A program made the translations under genes and the position numbers. This document shows, piece by piece, positions 36,932 through 47,022 of a stretch of DNA of 64,000 bases; position 1 is the first letter of the stretch; every line of letters starts with the position of its first letter. The stretch is from contig NZ_CP007456.1 of NCBI RefSeq assembly GCF_000800455.1, positions 682,001 to 746,000 on the forward strand. Reading direction: 5' to 3'. This DNA comes from Bifidobacterium catenulatum PV20-2. GTDB lineage: Bacteria > Actinomycetota > Actinomycetes > Actinomycetales > Bifidobacteriaceae. The notes under the pieces are model-generated. The model saw only the letters and a program-made list of their open reading frames with translations. It was not told the DNA's origin and made no database searches.

Positions 36932-38149
36932 GTGAACCAGTATGATTCCGAAGCCGTGATGTTTGACCCTCAAGATGCCGTTCTCGTTCTCGAAGACGGA
37001 CAGGTGTATGTGGGTGAGCCTTACGGCGCGATCGGCACGACCAGCGGGGAGATCGTTTTCGCGACCGGCATGACCGGTTATCAGGAGACGCTTACGGACC
37101 CCAGCTACGATCGTCAGATCGTGGTACAGACGTTCCCTCATATTGGGAACACGGGAATCAATGGGGAGGATCCGGAATCCACGCGAATCTGGGTTGCCGG
37201 CTATGTCGTGCGCGATCCCAGCCCGAACGTGAGTAATTGGCGTGCCAACGGCAGCCTTGATGATGATCTGGAAGCCAACAAGATTGTTGGCATCAGCCGT
37301 ATCGACACCCGCAAGCTGGTGCGTCACCTGCGTTCCGCCGGTGTGATGCGTGCTGCGATTTTCTCCGGTGACGCCCTGCTTGACGACAATGGCAAGCTGC
37401 GTACCATCGAATCCATGCTCGACGAGGTCAAATCCACTCCGCAGATGAAGGGGATGAGCCTCTACGACGAGGTCAGCACCAAGGAAGCCTACACCATCGA
37501 ACCGTGTGGTGAATTCGCGGGCAAGGAACCGCTGTTCACCATCGCCGCGGTCGATCTTGGCATCAAGGCCATGACTCCGCATCGTATGGCTGAACGCGGT
37601 TGCCGTGTGCATGTGGTGCCTTCCAGCATCACGTTCGACGAGCTTGAAGCTCTCCATCCTGATGGTGTTTTCTTCTCCAATGGTCCGGGAGATCCGGAAC
37701 AGGCCGCCCCTGAAGTGAACTTGCTTCGTCAGGTGCTTGATGCAGGTTATCCGTTCTTCGGCATCTGCTTCGGCAACCAGCTGCTCGGACGTGCGCTTGG
37801 CTTCGGTACGTACAAGCTGAAGTTCGGCCACCGTGGCATCAACCAGCCGGTCAAAGACATGACCACCGGCAAAATCGAAATCACCGCGCACAACCACGGT
37901 TTCGCCGTCGACGCGCCGATCGGCGAAACCGTTGACGCACCGTTCGAAAACGGCAAGTACGGCAAGGTGTTCGTCAGCCACATCGATCTGAACGACAATG
38001 TGGTTGAAGGCCTGCAGTGCGTCGATATTCCGGCATTCTCCGTGCAGTACCATCCGGAGGCCGCAGCCGGCCCGCACGATGCCGCATACCTGTTCGATCG
38101 TTTCGTGGATCTCATGCGTTCCGCCAAGGAGGGAACCCACAATGCCTAA
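36932..38149 (+). CDS. carA: Carbamoyl-phosphate synthase small subunit
   Basis: 405 residues. Glutaminase that passes ammonia to CarB for carbamoyl phosphate, used for pyrimidines and arginine. The class I amidotransferase triad is visible: Cys in [15 protein letters not shown], and His-Glu in [12 protein letters not shown]. The GTG at 36932 is chosen because AGGGGG lies 6-7 bases before it. It overlaps carB by 8 bases. Confidence 0.96.
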   Translation: MNQYDSEAVMFDPQDAVLVLEDGQVYVGEPYGAIGTTSGEIVFATGMTGYQETLTDPSYDRQIVVQTFPHIGNTGINGEDPESTRIWVAGYVVRDPSPNVSNWRANGSLDDDLEANKIVGISRIDTRKLVRHLRSAGVMRAAIFSGDALLDDNGKLRTIESMLDEVKSTPQMKGMSLYDEVSTKEAYTIEPCGEFAGKEPLFTIAAVDLGIKAMTPHRMAERGCRVHVVPSSITFDELEALHPDGVFFSNGPGDPEQAAPEVNLLRQVLDAGYPFFGICFGNQLLGRALGFGTYKLKFGHRGINQPVKDMTTGKIEITAHNHGFAVDAPIGETVDAPFENGKYGKVFVSHIDLNDNVVEGLQCVDIPAFSVQYHPEAAAGPHDAAYLFDRFVDLMRSAKEGTHNA

Positions 38150-41100
38150 GCGCACAGACATCAAGTCCGTGATGGTCATCGGCTCCGGTCCGATTGTGAT
38201 CGGCCAGGCCGCAGAATTCGATTACTCGGGCACCCAGGCCTGCCGCGTGCTTCGCGAGGAAGGCATTCGAGTCATTCTCGTCAACTCCAACCCGGCCACC
38301 ATCATGACCGATCCGGAAATGGCGGATGCCACCTATATCGAGCCGATCTCTACGCCGATCCTCGAGCAGATCATCGCCAAGGAACGTCCTGACGCCCTGC
38401 TGCCGACCCTAGGTGGTCAGACCGCACTGAACGCAGCCATGGCACTGGGCGAGGCCGGCGTGCTCAAGAAGTACAACGTCGAGCTGATTGGCGCTTCCCT
38501 TGAAGCCATCGACCGTGGTGAGGATCGTGAACTCTTCAAGAAGGTCGTTGAGGAGGCTGGCGCCGAATCCGCACGTTCTGATATTGCCCATTCCCTCGAA
38601 GAGGTCGATAAGATCGCTGAGAAGTTCGGCTATCCGCTGGTTGTGCGACCGAGCTTCACCATGGGTGGTCTTGGTTCCGGCATCGCGCACGACGAAGAGG
38701 AACTGCACCGCATCGCAGGCGCAGGCATCCATTATTCCCCGACCGACGAGGTGCTGATCGAAGAAGGCATCGAAGGCTGGAAGGAATATGAACTCGAGCT
38801 GATGCGCGACAGGAAAGACAACGTCGTGGTCGTCTGCCCGATTGAGAACGTGGATCCTGTCGGTGTGCACACCGGCGATTCCATTACCGTGGCGCCTGTG
38901 TTCACTCTGACCGATCGCGAGTATCAGAAGCTTCGTGATATCGGCATCGCCATCATTCGTGGCGTGGGCGTCGATACTGGCGGCTGCAACATCCAGTTCG
39001 CCATCAACCCGAACACTGGACGCATCATCGTCATCGAAATGAACCCGCGTGTGTCCCGTTCCTCCGCTCTGGCGTCCAAGGCAACCGGCTTCCCGATCGC
39101 GAAGATCGCCACCAAGCTGGCTCTTGGCTACACGCTCGATGAAATCCAGAACGATATCACGCAGTCCACTCCGGCCAGCTTCGAGCCGACCATCGACTAC
39201 GTGGTCACCAAGGTTCCGCGTTTCGCCTTCGAAAAGTTCCCGGGTGCCGATCCGACGCTGACCACCTCCATGAAGTCCGTGGGCGAGGCCATGGCTCTGG
39301 CAGGCAACTTCCAGGAATCCCTCGGCAAGGCCATGCGCTCCATCGACAAGCGCCACATGGGCTTCAGTTGGGATGGCGACAAACCTTCCGCACAGGAAGT
39401 CAATGAGCTGCTGGACGCCATCAAGGTGCCGACCGAGCATCGCTATCTGCAGATTCAGCGCGCCCTGTGGGGAGGCGCCACCGAACAGCAGATCTTCGAT
39501 GCCACCAAGATCGACCCATGGTTCATTCGCCAGTTCGAACTCATCAATGAGACAGCTCTTGAAATCAAGGGAGCGGAGAAGCTTAGCCGCAAGCTGTTGA
39601 AGAAGGCGAAGCTGGCTGGTCTTTCCGATCTGCAGATCGCCCACCTGCGTCGCTTGGGAGACGAAGGCGAAAACACGATCCGCGAGCTTCGTTGGTCGTA
39701 TGATCTTCGCCCGGTCTTCAAGACGGTCGATACTTGCGCTGCCGAGTTCGACGCGGTGACTCCGTACTACTACTCCTGCTATGCGGACGAAAGCGAACTG
39801 CGCCCGCGTGAGCGCGAAGCCGTGATTATTCTCGGCTCCGGTCCGAATCGTATCGGTCAGGGCATCGAGTTCGACTATACCTGCGTGCATGCCGTGCAGG
39901 AACTGGGCAAGGACTATGACACCATCATGGTCAACTGCAACCCGGAAACTGTGTCAACCGATTACGACATGTCCGATCGCCTGTACTTCGAACCGCTCAC
40001 CTTCGAAGACGTGCTCGAAATCTACGAGGCCGAAAAGAAGATGGGCCCTGTCAAGGGCGTTATCGTTCAGCTTGGTGGCCAGACCCCGTTGTCTCTGGCA
40101 GCTCGCCTGAAGGCTGCTGGCGTGCCGATTCTCGGCACCACGCCTGAATCCATCGATCTGGCTGAAAACCGTGAGCTCTTCGGCGAAGTGCTGAAGAAGG
40201 CCGAGATGAACGCGCCTCGCTACGGTACCGCTCTGAGCCTTGATGAAGCCCGTGAAGCGGCACACAACATCGGTTACCCAGTGCTGGTGCGCCCGAGCTA
40301 CGTGCTTGGTGGTCGTGGCATGGAAATCGTGTACGACGATGCCCAGTTACGCAAGTACGTGGATCGCGCATTGAAGGAAGCCCAGGCCGATACCGTGGTT
40401 TCTGGCCGTCTGCCTTCTCCGCTGCTGATTGACAAGTTCCTGCAGGACGCCGTGGAAATCGACGTTGATGCCCTGTTCGACGGCGAGGAGCTGTATATCG
40501 GCGGCATTATGGAGCATGTTGAGGAAGCCGGTGTGCACTCCGGCGACGCCGCATGCACCTTGCCTCCGAGCACCCTTTCCGATGATCAGATTCGTCGCCT
40601 GCGCGAGGGCACCTATGCCATCGCCAAGGGCTGTGGCGTGCAAGGCCTGATCAACGTGCAGTACGCTTTCATGGCCAACACGCTGTACGTCATCGAGGCG
40701 AATCCGCGTGCCTCCCGTACCGTACCGTTCGCTTCCAAGGCGACCGGCGTGGCACTGGCCAAGGCAGCGGCCCGCATCATGGCTGGCGAAACCATTCAGC
40801 AGCAGCGTGACAACGACTTGCTGTTGCCTCACGGCGATGGCGGTGATATTCGCCGCGGTCAGCAGGTTGCCGTTAAGGAATCCGTGCTTCCGTTCAAGCG
40901 TTTCCGCACGCCGCTCGGCAAGACCGTCGACGTGTTGCTTGGGCCGGAGATGCGTTCCACCGGCGAGGTCATGGGCTTTGACCGTGACTTCCCGCATGCG
41001 TTCGCCAAGAGCCAGCTGGCCGCTTATGACGGTGGCTTGCCGACAAGCGGCAACGTGTTCATTTCCGTGAACGACACCGACAAGCGTCAGCTGCCGTTGT

Positions 41101-41522
41101 TCGCCGCACGCTTGGTGGAGCTTGGCTTCAACATTTGGGCCACCGAGGGTACCGCATCCGTGTTGCGTCGCTATGGCATCGACTCCAAGATCGTTGATAA
41201 GATCAGCGTTCGTATGGATTCCGATCCGGATGATCCAATCACCACCTACCATGCGGAAGGCAGCGTCGGCAAGAATGTCGTACAGTTGATCGAAGAAGGT
41301 GCCATCGATCTGATTCTCAACACGCCGAACTCCCGTGGCTCCCGTTCCGACGGCTATGCCATCCGTTCGGCGGCCATTGCTGCGGATCTGCCTCAGTTCA
41401 CCACCATGACGGAATTCTCCGCCGTGTTGATGGCCATCGAGGCTGTGCGCAATAATGATTATCAGATCATGAGCATTCAGGATCATTCCCAGCAGCTGTT
41501 CGAGTTGGAAAGCCGTGAGTAA
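38142..41522 (+). CDS. carB: Carbamoyl-phosphate synthase large subunit
   Basis: 1126 residues with duplicated ATP-grasp halves: [20 protein letters not shown] at the start and [18 protein letters not shown] at the midpoint. An oligomerisation domain and a C-terminal MGS-like regulatory domain ([34 protein letters not shown]) follow. The ATG at 38142 has AAGGAGGG 8 bases before it; a much longer open frame upstream only runs antisense to the logic of carA. Its stop overlaps the pyrF ATG. Confidence 0.97.
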   Translation: MPKRTDIKSVMVIGSGPIVIGQAAEFDYSGTQACRVLREEGIRVILVNSNPATIMTDPEMADATYIEPISTPILEQIIAKERPDALLPTLGGQTALNAAMALGEAGVLKKYNVELIGASLEAIDRGEDRELFKKVVEEAGAESARSDIAHSLEEVDKIAEKFGYPLVVRPSFTMGGLGSGIAHDEEELHRIAGAGIHYSPTDEVLIEEGIEGWKEYELELMRDRKDNVVVVCPIENVDPVGVHTGDSITVAPVFTLTDREYQKLRDIGIAIIRGVGVDTGGCNIQFAINPNTGRIIVIEMNPRVSRSSALASKATGFPIAKIATKLALGYTLDEIQNDITQSTPASFEPTIDYVVTKVPRFAFEKFPGADPTLTTSMKSVGEAMALAGNFQESLGKAMRSIDKRHMGFSWDGDKPSAQEVNELLDAIKVPTEHRYLQIQRALWGGATEQQIFDATKIDPWFIRQFELINETALEIKGAEKLSRKLLKKAKLAGLSDLQIAHLRRLGDEGENTIRELRWSYDLRPVFKTVDTCAAEFDAVTPYYYSCYADESELRPREREAVIILGSGPNRIGQGIEFDYTCVHAVQELGKDYDTIMVNCNPETVSTDYDMSDRLYFEPLTFEDVLEIYEAEKKMGPVKGVIVQLGGQTPLSLAARLKAAGVPILGTTPESIDLAENRELFGEVLKKAEMNAPRYGTALSLDEAREAAHNIGYPVLVRPSYVLGGRGMEIVYDDAQLRKYVDRALKEAQADTVVSGRLPSPLLIDKFLQDAVEIDVDALFDGEELYIGGIMEHVEEAGVHSGDAACTLPPSTLSDDQIRRLREGTYAIAKGCGVQGLINVQYAFMANTLYVIEANPRASRTVPFASKATGVALAKAAARIMAGETIQQQRDNDLLLPHGDGGDIRRGQQVAVKESVLPFKRFRTPLGKTVDVLLGPEMRSTGEVMGFDRDFPHAFAKSQLAAYDGGLPTSGNVFISVNDTDKRQLPLFAARLVELGFNIWATEGTASVLRRYGIDSKIVDKISVRMDSDPDDPITTYHAEGSVGKNVVQLIEEGAIDLILNTPNSRGSRSDGYAIRSAAIAADLPQFTTMTEFSAVLMAIEAVRNNDYQIMSIQDHSQQLFELESRE

Positions 41523-42466
41523 TGGTAAGTAGCCTCAGTAGTGAAGAGATGAGTGCCCAGCGTTCGGATTTCGGTCTGCGTCTGAGCAATTCCATGGCCA
41601 AATATGGTCCGCTGTGTGTGGGCATCGACCCGCATCGGCAACTCCTTACCGACTGGGGCTACAATGTGGACGCCTTAGGCGCGGAACTGTACTCCATGCG
41701 CATGTTGCAGGCAGCCAATGGGAGAGCGGCGGCCGTCAAATTCCAGTTCTCCATGTTCGAGCGTTACGGTTCGAAAGGCATCGTGGCGCTCGAACGGGTA
41801 CTGTATGCGGCCCGTCAGATGGGAATCATCACCATTGTCGACTGCCTGCACGGCGGTCTGCCGACTACAGTGTCCGCATTCGCCGACGCCTATTTCAAGC
41901 CGGGATCTCCTCTGCTGGCTGATGCCATCACCTTGTTGCCGTACTACGGCGCACGTTCTTTGGGTGGCGTGATCAACGACGCGCTCAACAACGGTCGAGG
42001 CGTGTTCATCGCATCGTTGACTTCGAATCAAGAGGGTGCCAGCCTGCAGACGGCCATTCGTCAGGCGGGCGAATACAAGGGCAGAACCGTGGCCTACGGC
42101 ATCGCCAGCACAGCGCAGAAATTCAACAAGGGCAATGACGGTATGGGTTCCGTAGGCTTGATCATCGGTGCCACCATCGGTCAGTGGATCAATGATTCCG
42201 GTGTCGATCCAGCCAAGTTCACTGGTCCTATTCTGTCTCCGGGCTACGGATGGCAGGGTGCTGAAACCCGCGACCTCAAGACGGTATTCAAAGGCACCAA
42301 GGGCAATGTGCTTGTCACTGTATCTCGTTTTATCGCCGCACACGGCCCGGATATTGCCGCTCTGAGCGCGGCCACGGAATCCGTGGCGCTCGATATTCGT
42401 CAGGCGCTTATTGAAGCGCAGAACGAAATCGATGATGAGGTTTTGGACGACGACGAAGAGGAGTAA
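41522..42466 (+). CDS. pyrF: PyrF-type orotidine-5'-phosphate decarboxylase homologue with degenerate active site
   Basis: 314 residues, the longer type 2 OMP decarboxylase. It aligns well with mycobacterial PyrF: GPLCVGIDPHRQLL, AVKFQFSMFERYG with Lys73, FIASLTSNQEGA and GPILSPGYGWQG. The catalytic DAKRGDIG, however, reads DCLHGGLP here: Asp107 is kept, but the proton-donor Lys is Leu109 and the last Asp is Gly112. This should abolish or change decarboxylation. Gene order (carA-carB-pyrF-gmk) is the actinobacterial one, so it is the positional orthologue. Either a second pyrF does the work, or this copy has another role. It has an acidic C-terminal tail. Start and carB stop overlap (TAATG). 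Confidence 0.75.
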   Translation: MVSSLSSEEMSAQRSDFGLRLSNSMAKYGPLCVGIDPHRQLLTDWGYNVDALGAELYSMRMLQAANGRAAAVKFQFSMFERYGSKGIVALERVLYAARQMGIITIVDCLHGGLPTTVSAFADAYFKPGSPLLADAITLLPYYGARSLGGVINDALNNGRGVFIASLTSNQEGASLQTAIRQAGEYKGRTVAYGIASTAQKFNKGNDGMGSVGLIIGATIGQWINDSGVDPAKFTGPILSPGYGWQGAETRDLKTVFKGTKGNVLVTVSRFIAAHGPDIAALSAATESVALDIRQALIEAQNEIDDEVLDDDEEE

Positions 42467-42540
42467 TCGCGCGTTCTCAAATCCGGTGCTGAGATTCCAT
42501 ATTCCATGTTCTGCTGATTGTTATGAAAAATGAGGATGTA

Positions 42541-43128
42541 ATGACTGACTCTCGTCATGGACGTTTGATTGTGCTTTGTGGTCCCGCCGGTGTTGGCAAG
42601 GGCACCGTTTTGGGACGCGTGCGTGAGCAGCATCCGCAGATTTGGCTGTCGGTATCCGCAACGACCCGTAAACCACGTCCAGGCGAAGTGGATGGCGTCA
42701 ATTATTTCTTCATGACCGAACAGGAGTTTCTCGCCAAAGAAGATGCCGGTGAGTTTTTGGAAACCGCTGACGTCTTCGGTCTTGCCCACTACGGCACGCC
42801 CGTGAAACCAGTCGTGGAACATCTAGAACAGAATATTCCCGTCATTCTAGAAATCGACATCCAAGGTGCCCGTAGCGTCAAGCAGCGCGCGGGGGAGCTG
42901 GGTCTTGATGTGGTGACCGTGTTCATTGCGCCGCCGTCATTCGAGGAATTGGAGCGTCGTCTTGTCGGGCGTGGTACCGAAACCCCGGAACAGCAGGCGA
43001 AACGTTTGGAAACCGCGAAAATCGAGCTTGCCGCTGAACCTGAATTCGACAAAGTCATCGTCAATAATGTTGTCGATGATGCTGCAAATGAACTGTGGAA
43101 TCTTATTGCAGCGGAATTCAATCTGTAA
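42541..43128 (+). CDS. gmk: Guanylate kinase
   Basis: 195 residues. Phosphorylates GMP to GDP. P loop in LIVLCGPAGVGKGTVLGRV, GMP-binding SVSATTRKPRPGEVDGVNY, and the core ILEIDIQGARSVKQR. The ATG at 42541 has GAGGA upstream; an ATG six codons earlier is an alternative without an RBS. Confidence 0.96.
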   Translation: MTDSRHGRLIVLCGPAGVGKGTVLGRVREQHPQIWLSVSATTRKPRPGEVDGVNYFFMTEQEFLAKEDAGEFLETADVFGLAHYGTPVKPVVEHLEQNIPVILEIDIQGARSVKQRAGELGLDVVTVFIAPPSFEELERRLVGRGTETPEQQAKRLETAKIELAAEPEFDKVIVNNVVDDAANELWNLIAAEFNL

Positions 43129-43148
43129 TCATAATAAGTAAAGACTGC

Positions 43149-43231
43149 AACATGCGTTCGAATATATCGGGCGCATGTTTTTTTTTTAAAAAAAAATGAG
43201 GATTGCGCAGTAAGTAAACTACGCAATCCTC
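43149..43231. terminator. Back-to-back terminators of gmk and ilvD
   Basis: AACATGCG/CGCATGTT (43149-43156, 43172-43179) followed by nine or more Ts ends gmk. GAGGATTGCG/CGCAATCCTC (43198-43207, 43222-43231) ends ilvD, with the A run at 43188-43196 acting as its T run on the minus strand. Confidence 0.92.
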
Positions 43232-43260
43232 ATTATGTATTATTTGAGATTCGTTGAAAC

Positions 43261-45120
43261 TCAGGCGAGACCGGAAAGCTTGTTGATCAGCTCCGGATCG
43301 CGCGTGGCACCCTTATCTGCGGAACGGGCGAAGGCCGCGTAGGCCTTCAGCGCCTGGGAGACCTTGCGGTCGCGGTGCGCCACATAGCCGTCGCCGGCTT
43401 CGAGTTCGGTGCGGCGCTGGGCCAGCTCTTCGTCGGAAAGCTCGACGTTCACCGTACGGTTCGGGATATCAATGTTAATGATGTCGCCGTTCTTGATCAA
43501 GGCGATCGGGCCCTTGTTCGCCGCCTCGGGAGCGATATGGCCGATGGCCAGACCGGAGGAGCCGCCGGAGTAGCGGCCGTCGGTCAGCATGGCGACCTGC
43601 TTGCCGATACCCTTGCCCTTGACGAACGACGTTGGGTACAGCATTTCCTGCATGCCAGGGCCGCCCTTCGGGCCCTCGTAACGGATAACCAGCGCCATAC
43701 CGGGCTTCAGGGTGTCGTTGAGGATGACCTCGATGGCCTGTTCCTGGGATTCGACGACCAGTGCCGGTCCACGGAAGGTCCAAATCTCCTTCGGCACACC
43801 GGCGGTCTTCACCACGCAGCCGTCAGGGGCGAGGTTACCGCGCAGCACGGCCAGACCGCCTTCGGTGACGGCTGGATGGTCGATGTCGTGGATTGCGCCG
43901 TTCACACGGTCGCGGTCGAGGGAATCGAACAGAGTGGTGTGCGTCCACGGATCAGGAGATACGATGTGGCCCGGAGCGGCCAGATACATCTGCTTGGCCT
44001 GCTCGGTGCAGGTATCACGCATGATGTCCCAGTCGTTGAGCTTGTCCTCAAGCGTCTTGTAATCGATGGAATGCACGTCGCGGTGCAGCTTGCCGGCACG
44101 GTCGAGTTCGCCGAGGATGCCGGTGATGCCACCTGCGCGATGCACGTCGGAGATCTCCCATTCGCCGGACGGCGAAGCCTTGCAGATGCAGGGCACGGTG
44201 TGGGAGATGCGCTCGATGTCGTCAAGCGTGAAGTCCACGTCGGCGGACTGCGCCATGGCGAGGATGTGTAGCACTGTGTTGGTGGAGCCGCCCATGGCCA
44301 CATCCATGGTCATGGCGTTCTCGAACGCTTCCTTGGTGGCGATGGAACGCGGGAGCACGCTCTCGTCATCGTCGTCGTAATACTGCTTGGCGATTTTGAC
44401 GATCTGCTCGGCGGCGCGCTTGAACAAATCCTTGCGGTAGGAGTGCGAAGCCAGAATGGTGCCATTGCCTGGCAGGGCCAGGCCGATGGCCTCGGTCAAG
44501 CAGTTCATCGAATTCGCGGTGAACATGCCGGCGCAGGAACCACAGGTCGGGCAGACGGTCTTCTCATAGGCGAGCAGATCCTCTTCGTTCAGATTGTCGT
44601 CGGCGGAGGCATACATCACGTCGATCAGATCGGTGTTCTTCTTCACGGTTCCGTCGGGAAGCACCGTGGTGCCGGCCTCCATCGGACCGCCGGACACGAA
44701 TACGGTCGGGATGTTCAGACGCAGAGCGGCCATCAGCATGCCCGGCACGACCTTGTCGCAGTTCGGGATGCAGATCAGGGCGTCGGCACAGTGCGCGTTC
44801 ACCTGATATTCCACAGTGTCGGCGATGATGTCACGGCTCGGCAGGGAGTACAGCATGCCGGTGTGTCCCATGGCGATGCCGTCGTCAACGGCCATCGTGT
44901 TGAACTCACGCGGGATGCCGCCGGCCTCCTTGATGGCCTCGGAGATCAGTCGACCAACCTTGTTCAGGTGCACGTGGCCGGGCAGGAACTCATCGAAGGA
45001 ATTGGCAATGGCGATAATCGGTTTGCCGAAATCCTTACCGTCCACGCCAGCGGCACGGTAGAGGGCGCGTGCGCCCGCGAATACTCGTCCATTCATCAGT
45101 TTTGCAGATCGCATTTCCAT
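43261..45120 (-). CDS. ilvD: Dihydroxy-acid dehydratase
   Basis: 619 residues from the ATG at 45120. Dehydrates dihydroxy acids in valine, leucine and isoleucine synthesis; an Fe-S enzyme. Cluster Cys residues are in [14 protein letters not shown] and [38 protein letters not shown] opens the protein. An upstream GTG would add 16 residues without an RBS. It interrupts the gmk-rpoZ order usual in Actinobacteria, on the opposite strand. Confidence 0.95.
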   Translation of the reverse strand: MEMRSAKLMNGRVFAGARALYRAAGVDGKDFGKPIIAIANSFDEFLPGHVHLNKVGRLISEAIKEAGGIPREFNTMAVDDGIAMGHTGMLYSLPSRDIIADTVEYQVNAHCADALICIPNCDKVVPGMLMAALRLNIPTVFVSGGPMEAGTTVLPDGTVKKNTDLIDVMYASADDNLNEEDLLAYEKTVCPTCGSCAGMFTANSMNCLTEAIGLALPGNGTILASHSYRKDLFKRAAEQIVKIAKQYYDDDDESVLPRSIATKEAFENAMTMDVAMGGSTNTVLHILAMAQSADVDFTLDDIERISHTVPCICKASPSGEWEISDVHRAGGITGILGELDRAGKLHRDVHSIDYKTLEDKLNDWDIMRDTCTEQAKQMYLAAPGHIVSPDPWTHTTLFDSLDRDRVNGAIHDIDHPAVTEGGLAVLRGNLAPDGCVVKTAGVPKEIWTFRGPALVVESQEQAIEVILNDTLKPGMALVIRYEGPKGGPGMQEMLYPTSFVKGKGIGKQVAMLTDGRYSGGSSGLAIGHIAPEAANKGPIALIKNGDIINIDIPNRTVNVELSDEELAQRRTELEAGDGYVAHRDRKVSQALKAYAAFARSADKGATRDPELINKLSGLA

Positions 45121-45248
45121 GTTCTCTATTGTGGTGGTTAAGCGGGACACGGTTTTGTCAAGAGTCACTATGTGGAATTCCCAGAAGCGTTACATTCGCG
45201 AGCATTGCCGAAGATGCTTGCGCTTGCCGAAAACATGAGAGAAAGGGC

Positions 45249-45278
45249 TTGAATCAGGTCCAGTGGCGGCCCTATACT
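45249..45278 (+). promoter_or_regulatory. rpoZ promoter
   Basis: TTGAAT (45249-45254), 18-nt spacer, TATACT (45273-45278), 55 bases before the rpoZ ATG. Confidence 0.6.
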
Positions 45279-45332
45279 TAAGACTTTGGAAAAGAAGCTT
45301 TTGGCTTATCTGATGATTGGGAGATAATCAAT

Positions 45333-45617
45333 ATGGCATTCGGCACTCAGCCAACCCCGACCGGTCTTGCGGAACCGCCGATCGATGATTTGATGGAGCA
45401 TGCTGACTCCAAGTACGCACTGGCTATTTTCGCAGCCAAGCGTGCCCGTCAGATCAATTCCTATTTCACCCAGCTTAACGAGGGCCTGCTGCAGAACGTC
45501 GGCCCGCTGGTGGAGTATCAGAATCAGGAGAAGCCGCTATCCATCGCCTTCCGTGAAATCAACGACGGTCTGCTTGAGGAGACCCTCGGCGAAGACGATC
45601 TGACCGAAGGCAACTGA
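45333..45617 (+). CDS. rpoZ: RNA polymerase omega subunit
   Basis: 94 residues. Helps fold the beta-prime subunit. The conserved helix region [18 protein letters not shown] and the actinobacterial C-terminal [14 protein letters not shown] are present. Located before metK as in Mycobacterium and Streptomyces. Confidence 0.95.
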   Translation: MAFGTQPTPTGLAEPPIDDLMEHADSKYALAIFAAKRARQINSYFTQLNEGLLQNVGPLVEYQNQEKPLSIAFREINDGLLEETLGEDDLTEGN

Positions 45618-45622
45618 CGCGA

Positions 45623-45793
45623 CGGCTCTTGAAACAAGAGCCGAATCTTGAATTTTCATTCGCCCCGATACCTGAACGGTGCGCTTTGAATAGTCCACAA
45701 TGAAACTATTGATTGCGTATGCGAAGGACGGGGCGTTTTTCATAGCAACCAGAAGGGACGAACGTGTGGGGCGTTCGTGAAAGGAGCAGCCAG
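45623..45793 (+). promoter_or_regulatory. rpoZ-metK intergenic region: possible attenuator of metK
   Basis: CGGCTCTTG/CAAGAGCCG (45623-45643) is a hairpin after rpoZ. Further on, CGCCCC (45661-45666) can pair with GGGGCG at 45730-45735, which is followed by five Ts, or with a second GGGGCG at 45768-45773. ATAC/GTAT and AATAGT/ACTATT form inner helices. A separate ACGAACG/CGTTCGT hairpin (45758-45778) uses the second copy. Mutually exclusive pairings just before a SAM synthetase gene suggest an attenuator or riboswitch; no known SAM class is recognised. Confidence 0.4.
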
Positions 45794-47008
45794 ATGGCTG
45801 AATTGAAATTGATTTCCGCTGAGTCGGTAACGGAGGGGCATCCAGACAAGGTCTGCGATCAAATTTCCGACGCGATTCTGGATGATATGCTTGCCCAGGA
45901 TCCGCAGTCTCATGTGGCTGTGGAGACGTGCGCCACCGTCGGCCAGTTCTTCGTTTTCGGAGAGGTGACGAGCGAAGGGTATTCCGACATTCAGGACATC
46001 GTGCGTTCCGTGGTGCGTAATATCGGCTATATCAGTTCCCGTATCGGCCTTGATGCCGATTCCTGCGGCGTGACCGTGTCGTTGACCGAGCAGAGCTCCG
46101 AAATCAATCAGGGTGTGGCCCGTTTGAGCGGCGAGGCGGAATCACAGGCATCTCGCGAGCAGCGCTACGAAGCACAAGGTGCCGGCGATCAGGGCGTGAT
46201 GTTCGGCTATGCATGCGATGAGACTGATGCGCTGATGCCATTGCCGATTTACTTGGCGCATCGTTTGGCATATCGTCTTACGCAAGTGCGCAAGAATGGC
46301 GAAGTGCCGCACCTGCGTCCGGATGGCAAGACTCAGGTGACCGTCGAATACGATGAGAACGATACTCCCGTTCGTCTCGACACGGTGTTGGTTTCCACGC
46401 AGCATGATCCTCAAGTCGATCAGGCGTGGCTTAAGGAGCAGCTGACGGAACATGTGATTCGTCCGGTGCTCGACGATGTGCTTGCCGATCGTGTGGCGCA
46501 TGATGAATATCGCGTGCTCGTTAATCCGACCGGTTCGTTCGTGCTTGGCGGCCCTGCCGCGGATGCCGGTCTGACCGGTCGCAAGATCATCGTCGACACG
46601 TATGGTGGTGCGGCGCATCATGGCGGCGGCGCGTTCTCCGGCAAGGATCCGAGCAAGGTGGATCGTTCTGCGGCCTATGCGGCACGTTGGGTGGCCAAGA
46701 ACATTGTGGCCGCTGGCCTCGCGCATAAGGTTGAAGTGCAGGTGGCGTATGCCATTGGCGTGGCTGACCCGGTGTCCATCAATGTGGAAACGTATGGCAC
46801 TGAAATTGGTGTGACCCGCGAGCAGATTCAGCAGGCTGTGCGTAAGGTGTTCGACCTTCGACCGGCCGCCATTATCGACGAGCTCGATCTGAAGCGTCCG
46901 ATCTATTCCAAGACCGCTGCTTACGGTCATTTCGGACGCAACGATGCTGATTTCACTTGGGAGACCACCAATAAAGTCGACGAGCTGAAAGCTGCCATCG
47001 AGGGCTGA
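45794..47008 (+). CDS. metK: S-adenosylmethionine synthetase
   Basis: 404 residues. Makes SAM from methionine and [23 protein letters not shown] at the start, [15 protein letters not shown], the phosphate loop [19 protein letters not shown] and TAAYGHFGR near the end are typical. The ATG at 45794 follows AAAGGAG; an upstream GTG would begin inside the leader hairpin. Confidence 0.98.
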   Translation: MAELKLISAESVTEGHPDKVCDQISDAILDDMLAQDPQSHVAVETCATVGQFFVFGEVTSEGYSDIQDIVRSVVRNIGYISSRIGLDADSCGVTVSLTEQSSEINQGVARLSGEAESQASREQRYEAQGAGDQGVMFGYACDETDALMPLPIYLAHRLAYRLTQVRKNGEVPHLRPDGKTQVTVEYDENDTPVRLDTVLVSTQHDPQVDQAWLKEQLTEHVIRPVLDDVLADRVAHDEYRVLVNPTGSFVLGGPAADAGLTGRKIIVDTYGGAAHHGGGAFSGKDPSKVDRSAAYAARWVAKNIVAAGLAHKVEVQVAYAIGVADPVSINVETYGTEIGVTREQIQQAVRKVFDLRPAAIIDELDLKRPIYSKTAAYGHFGRNDADFTWETTNKVDELKAAIEG

Positions 47009-47022
47009 GTTACCCTTGAATC

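Noticed and set aside
37998..38141. Upstream extension of CarB
   Set aside because: It lies inside carA in another frame; the RBS and homology place the start at 38142.
45156..45161. TTGACA on the minus strand as -35 of ilvD
   Set aside because: No acceptable -10 lies 16-18 bases downstream, so the promoter assignment was not made.
45661..45740. Known SAM riboswitch before metK
   Set aside because: The sequence does not contain the conserved cores of SAM-I or SAM-II that I can recognise; kept only as a possible new attenuator.
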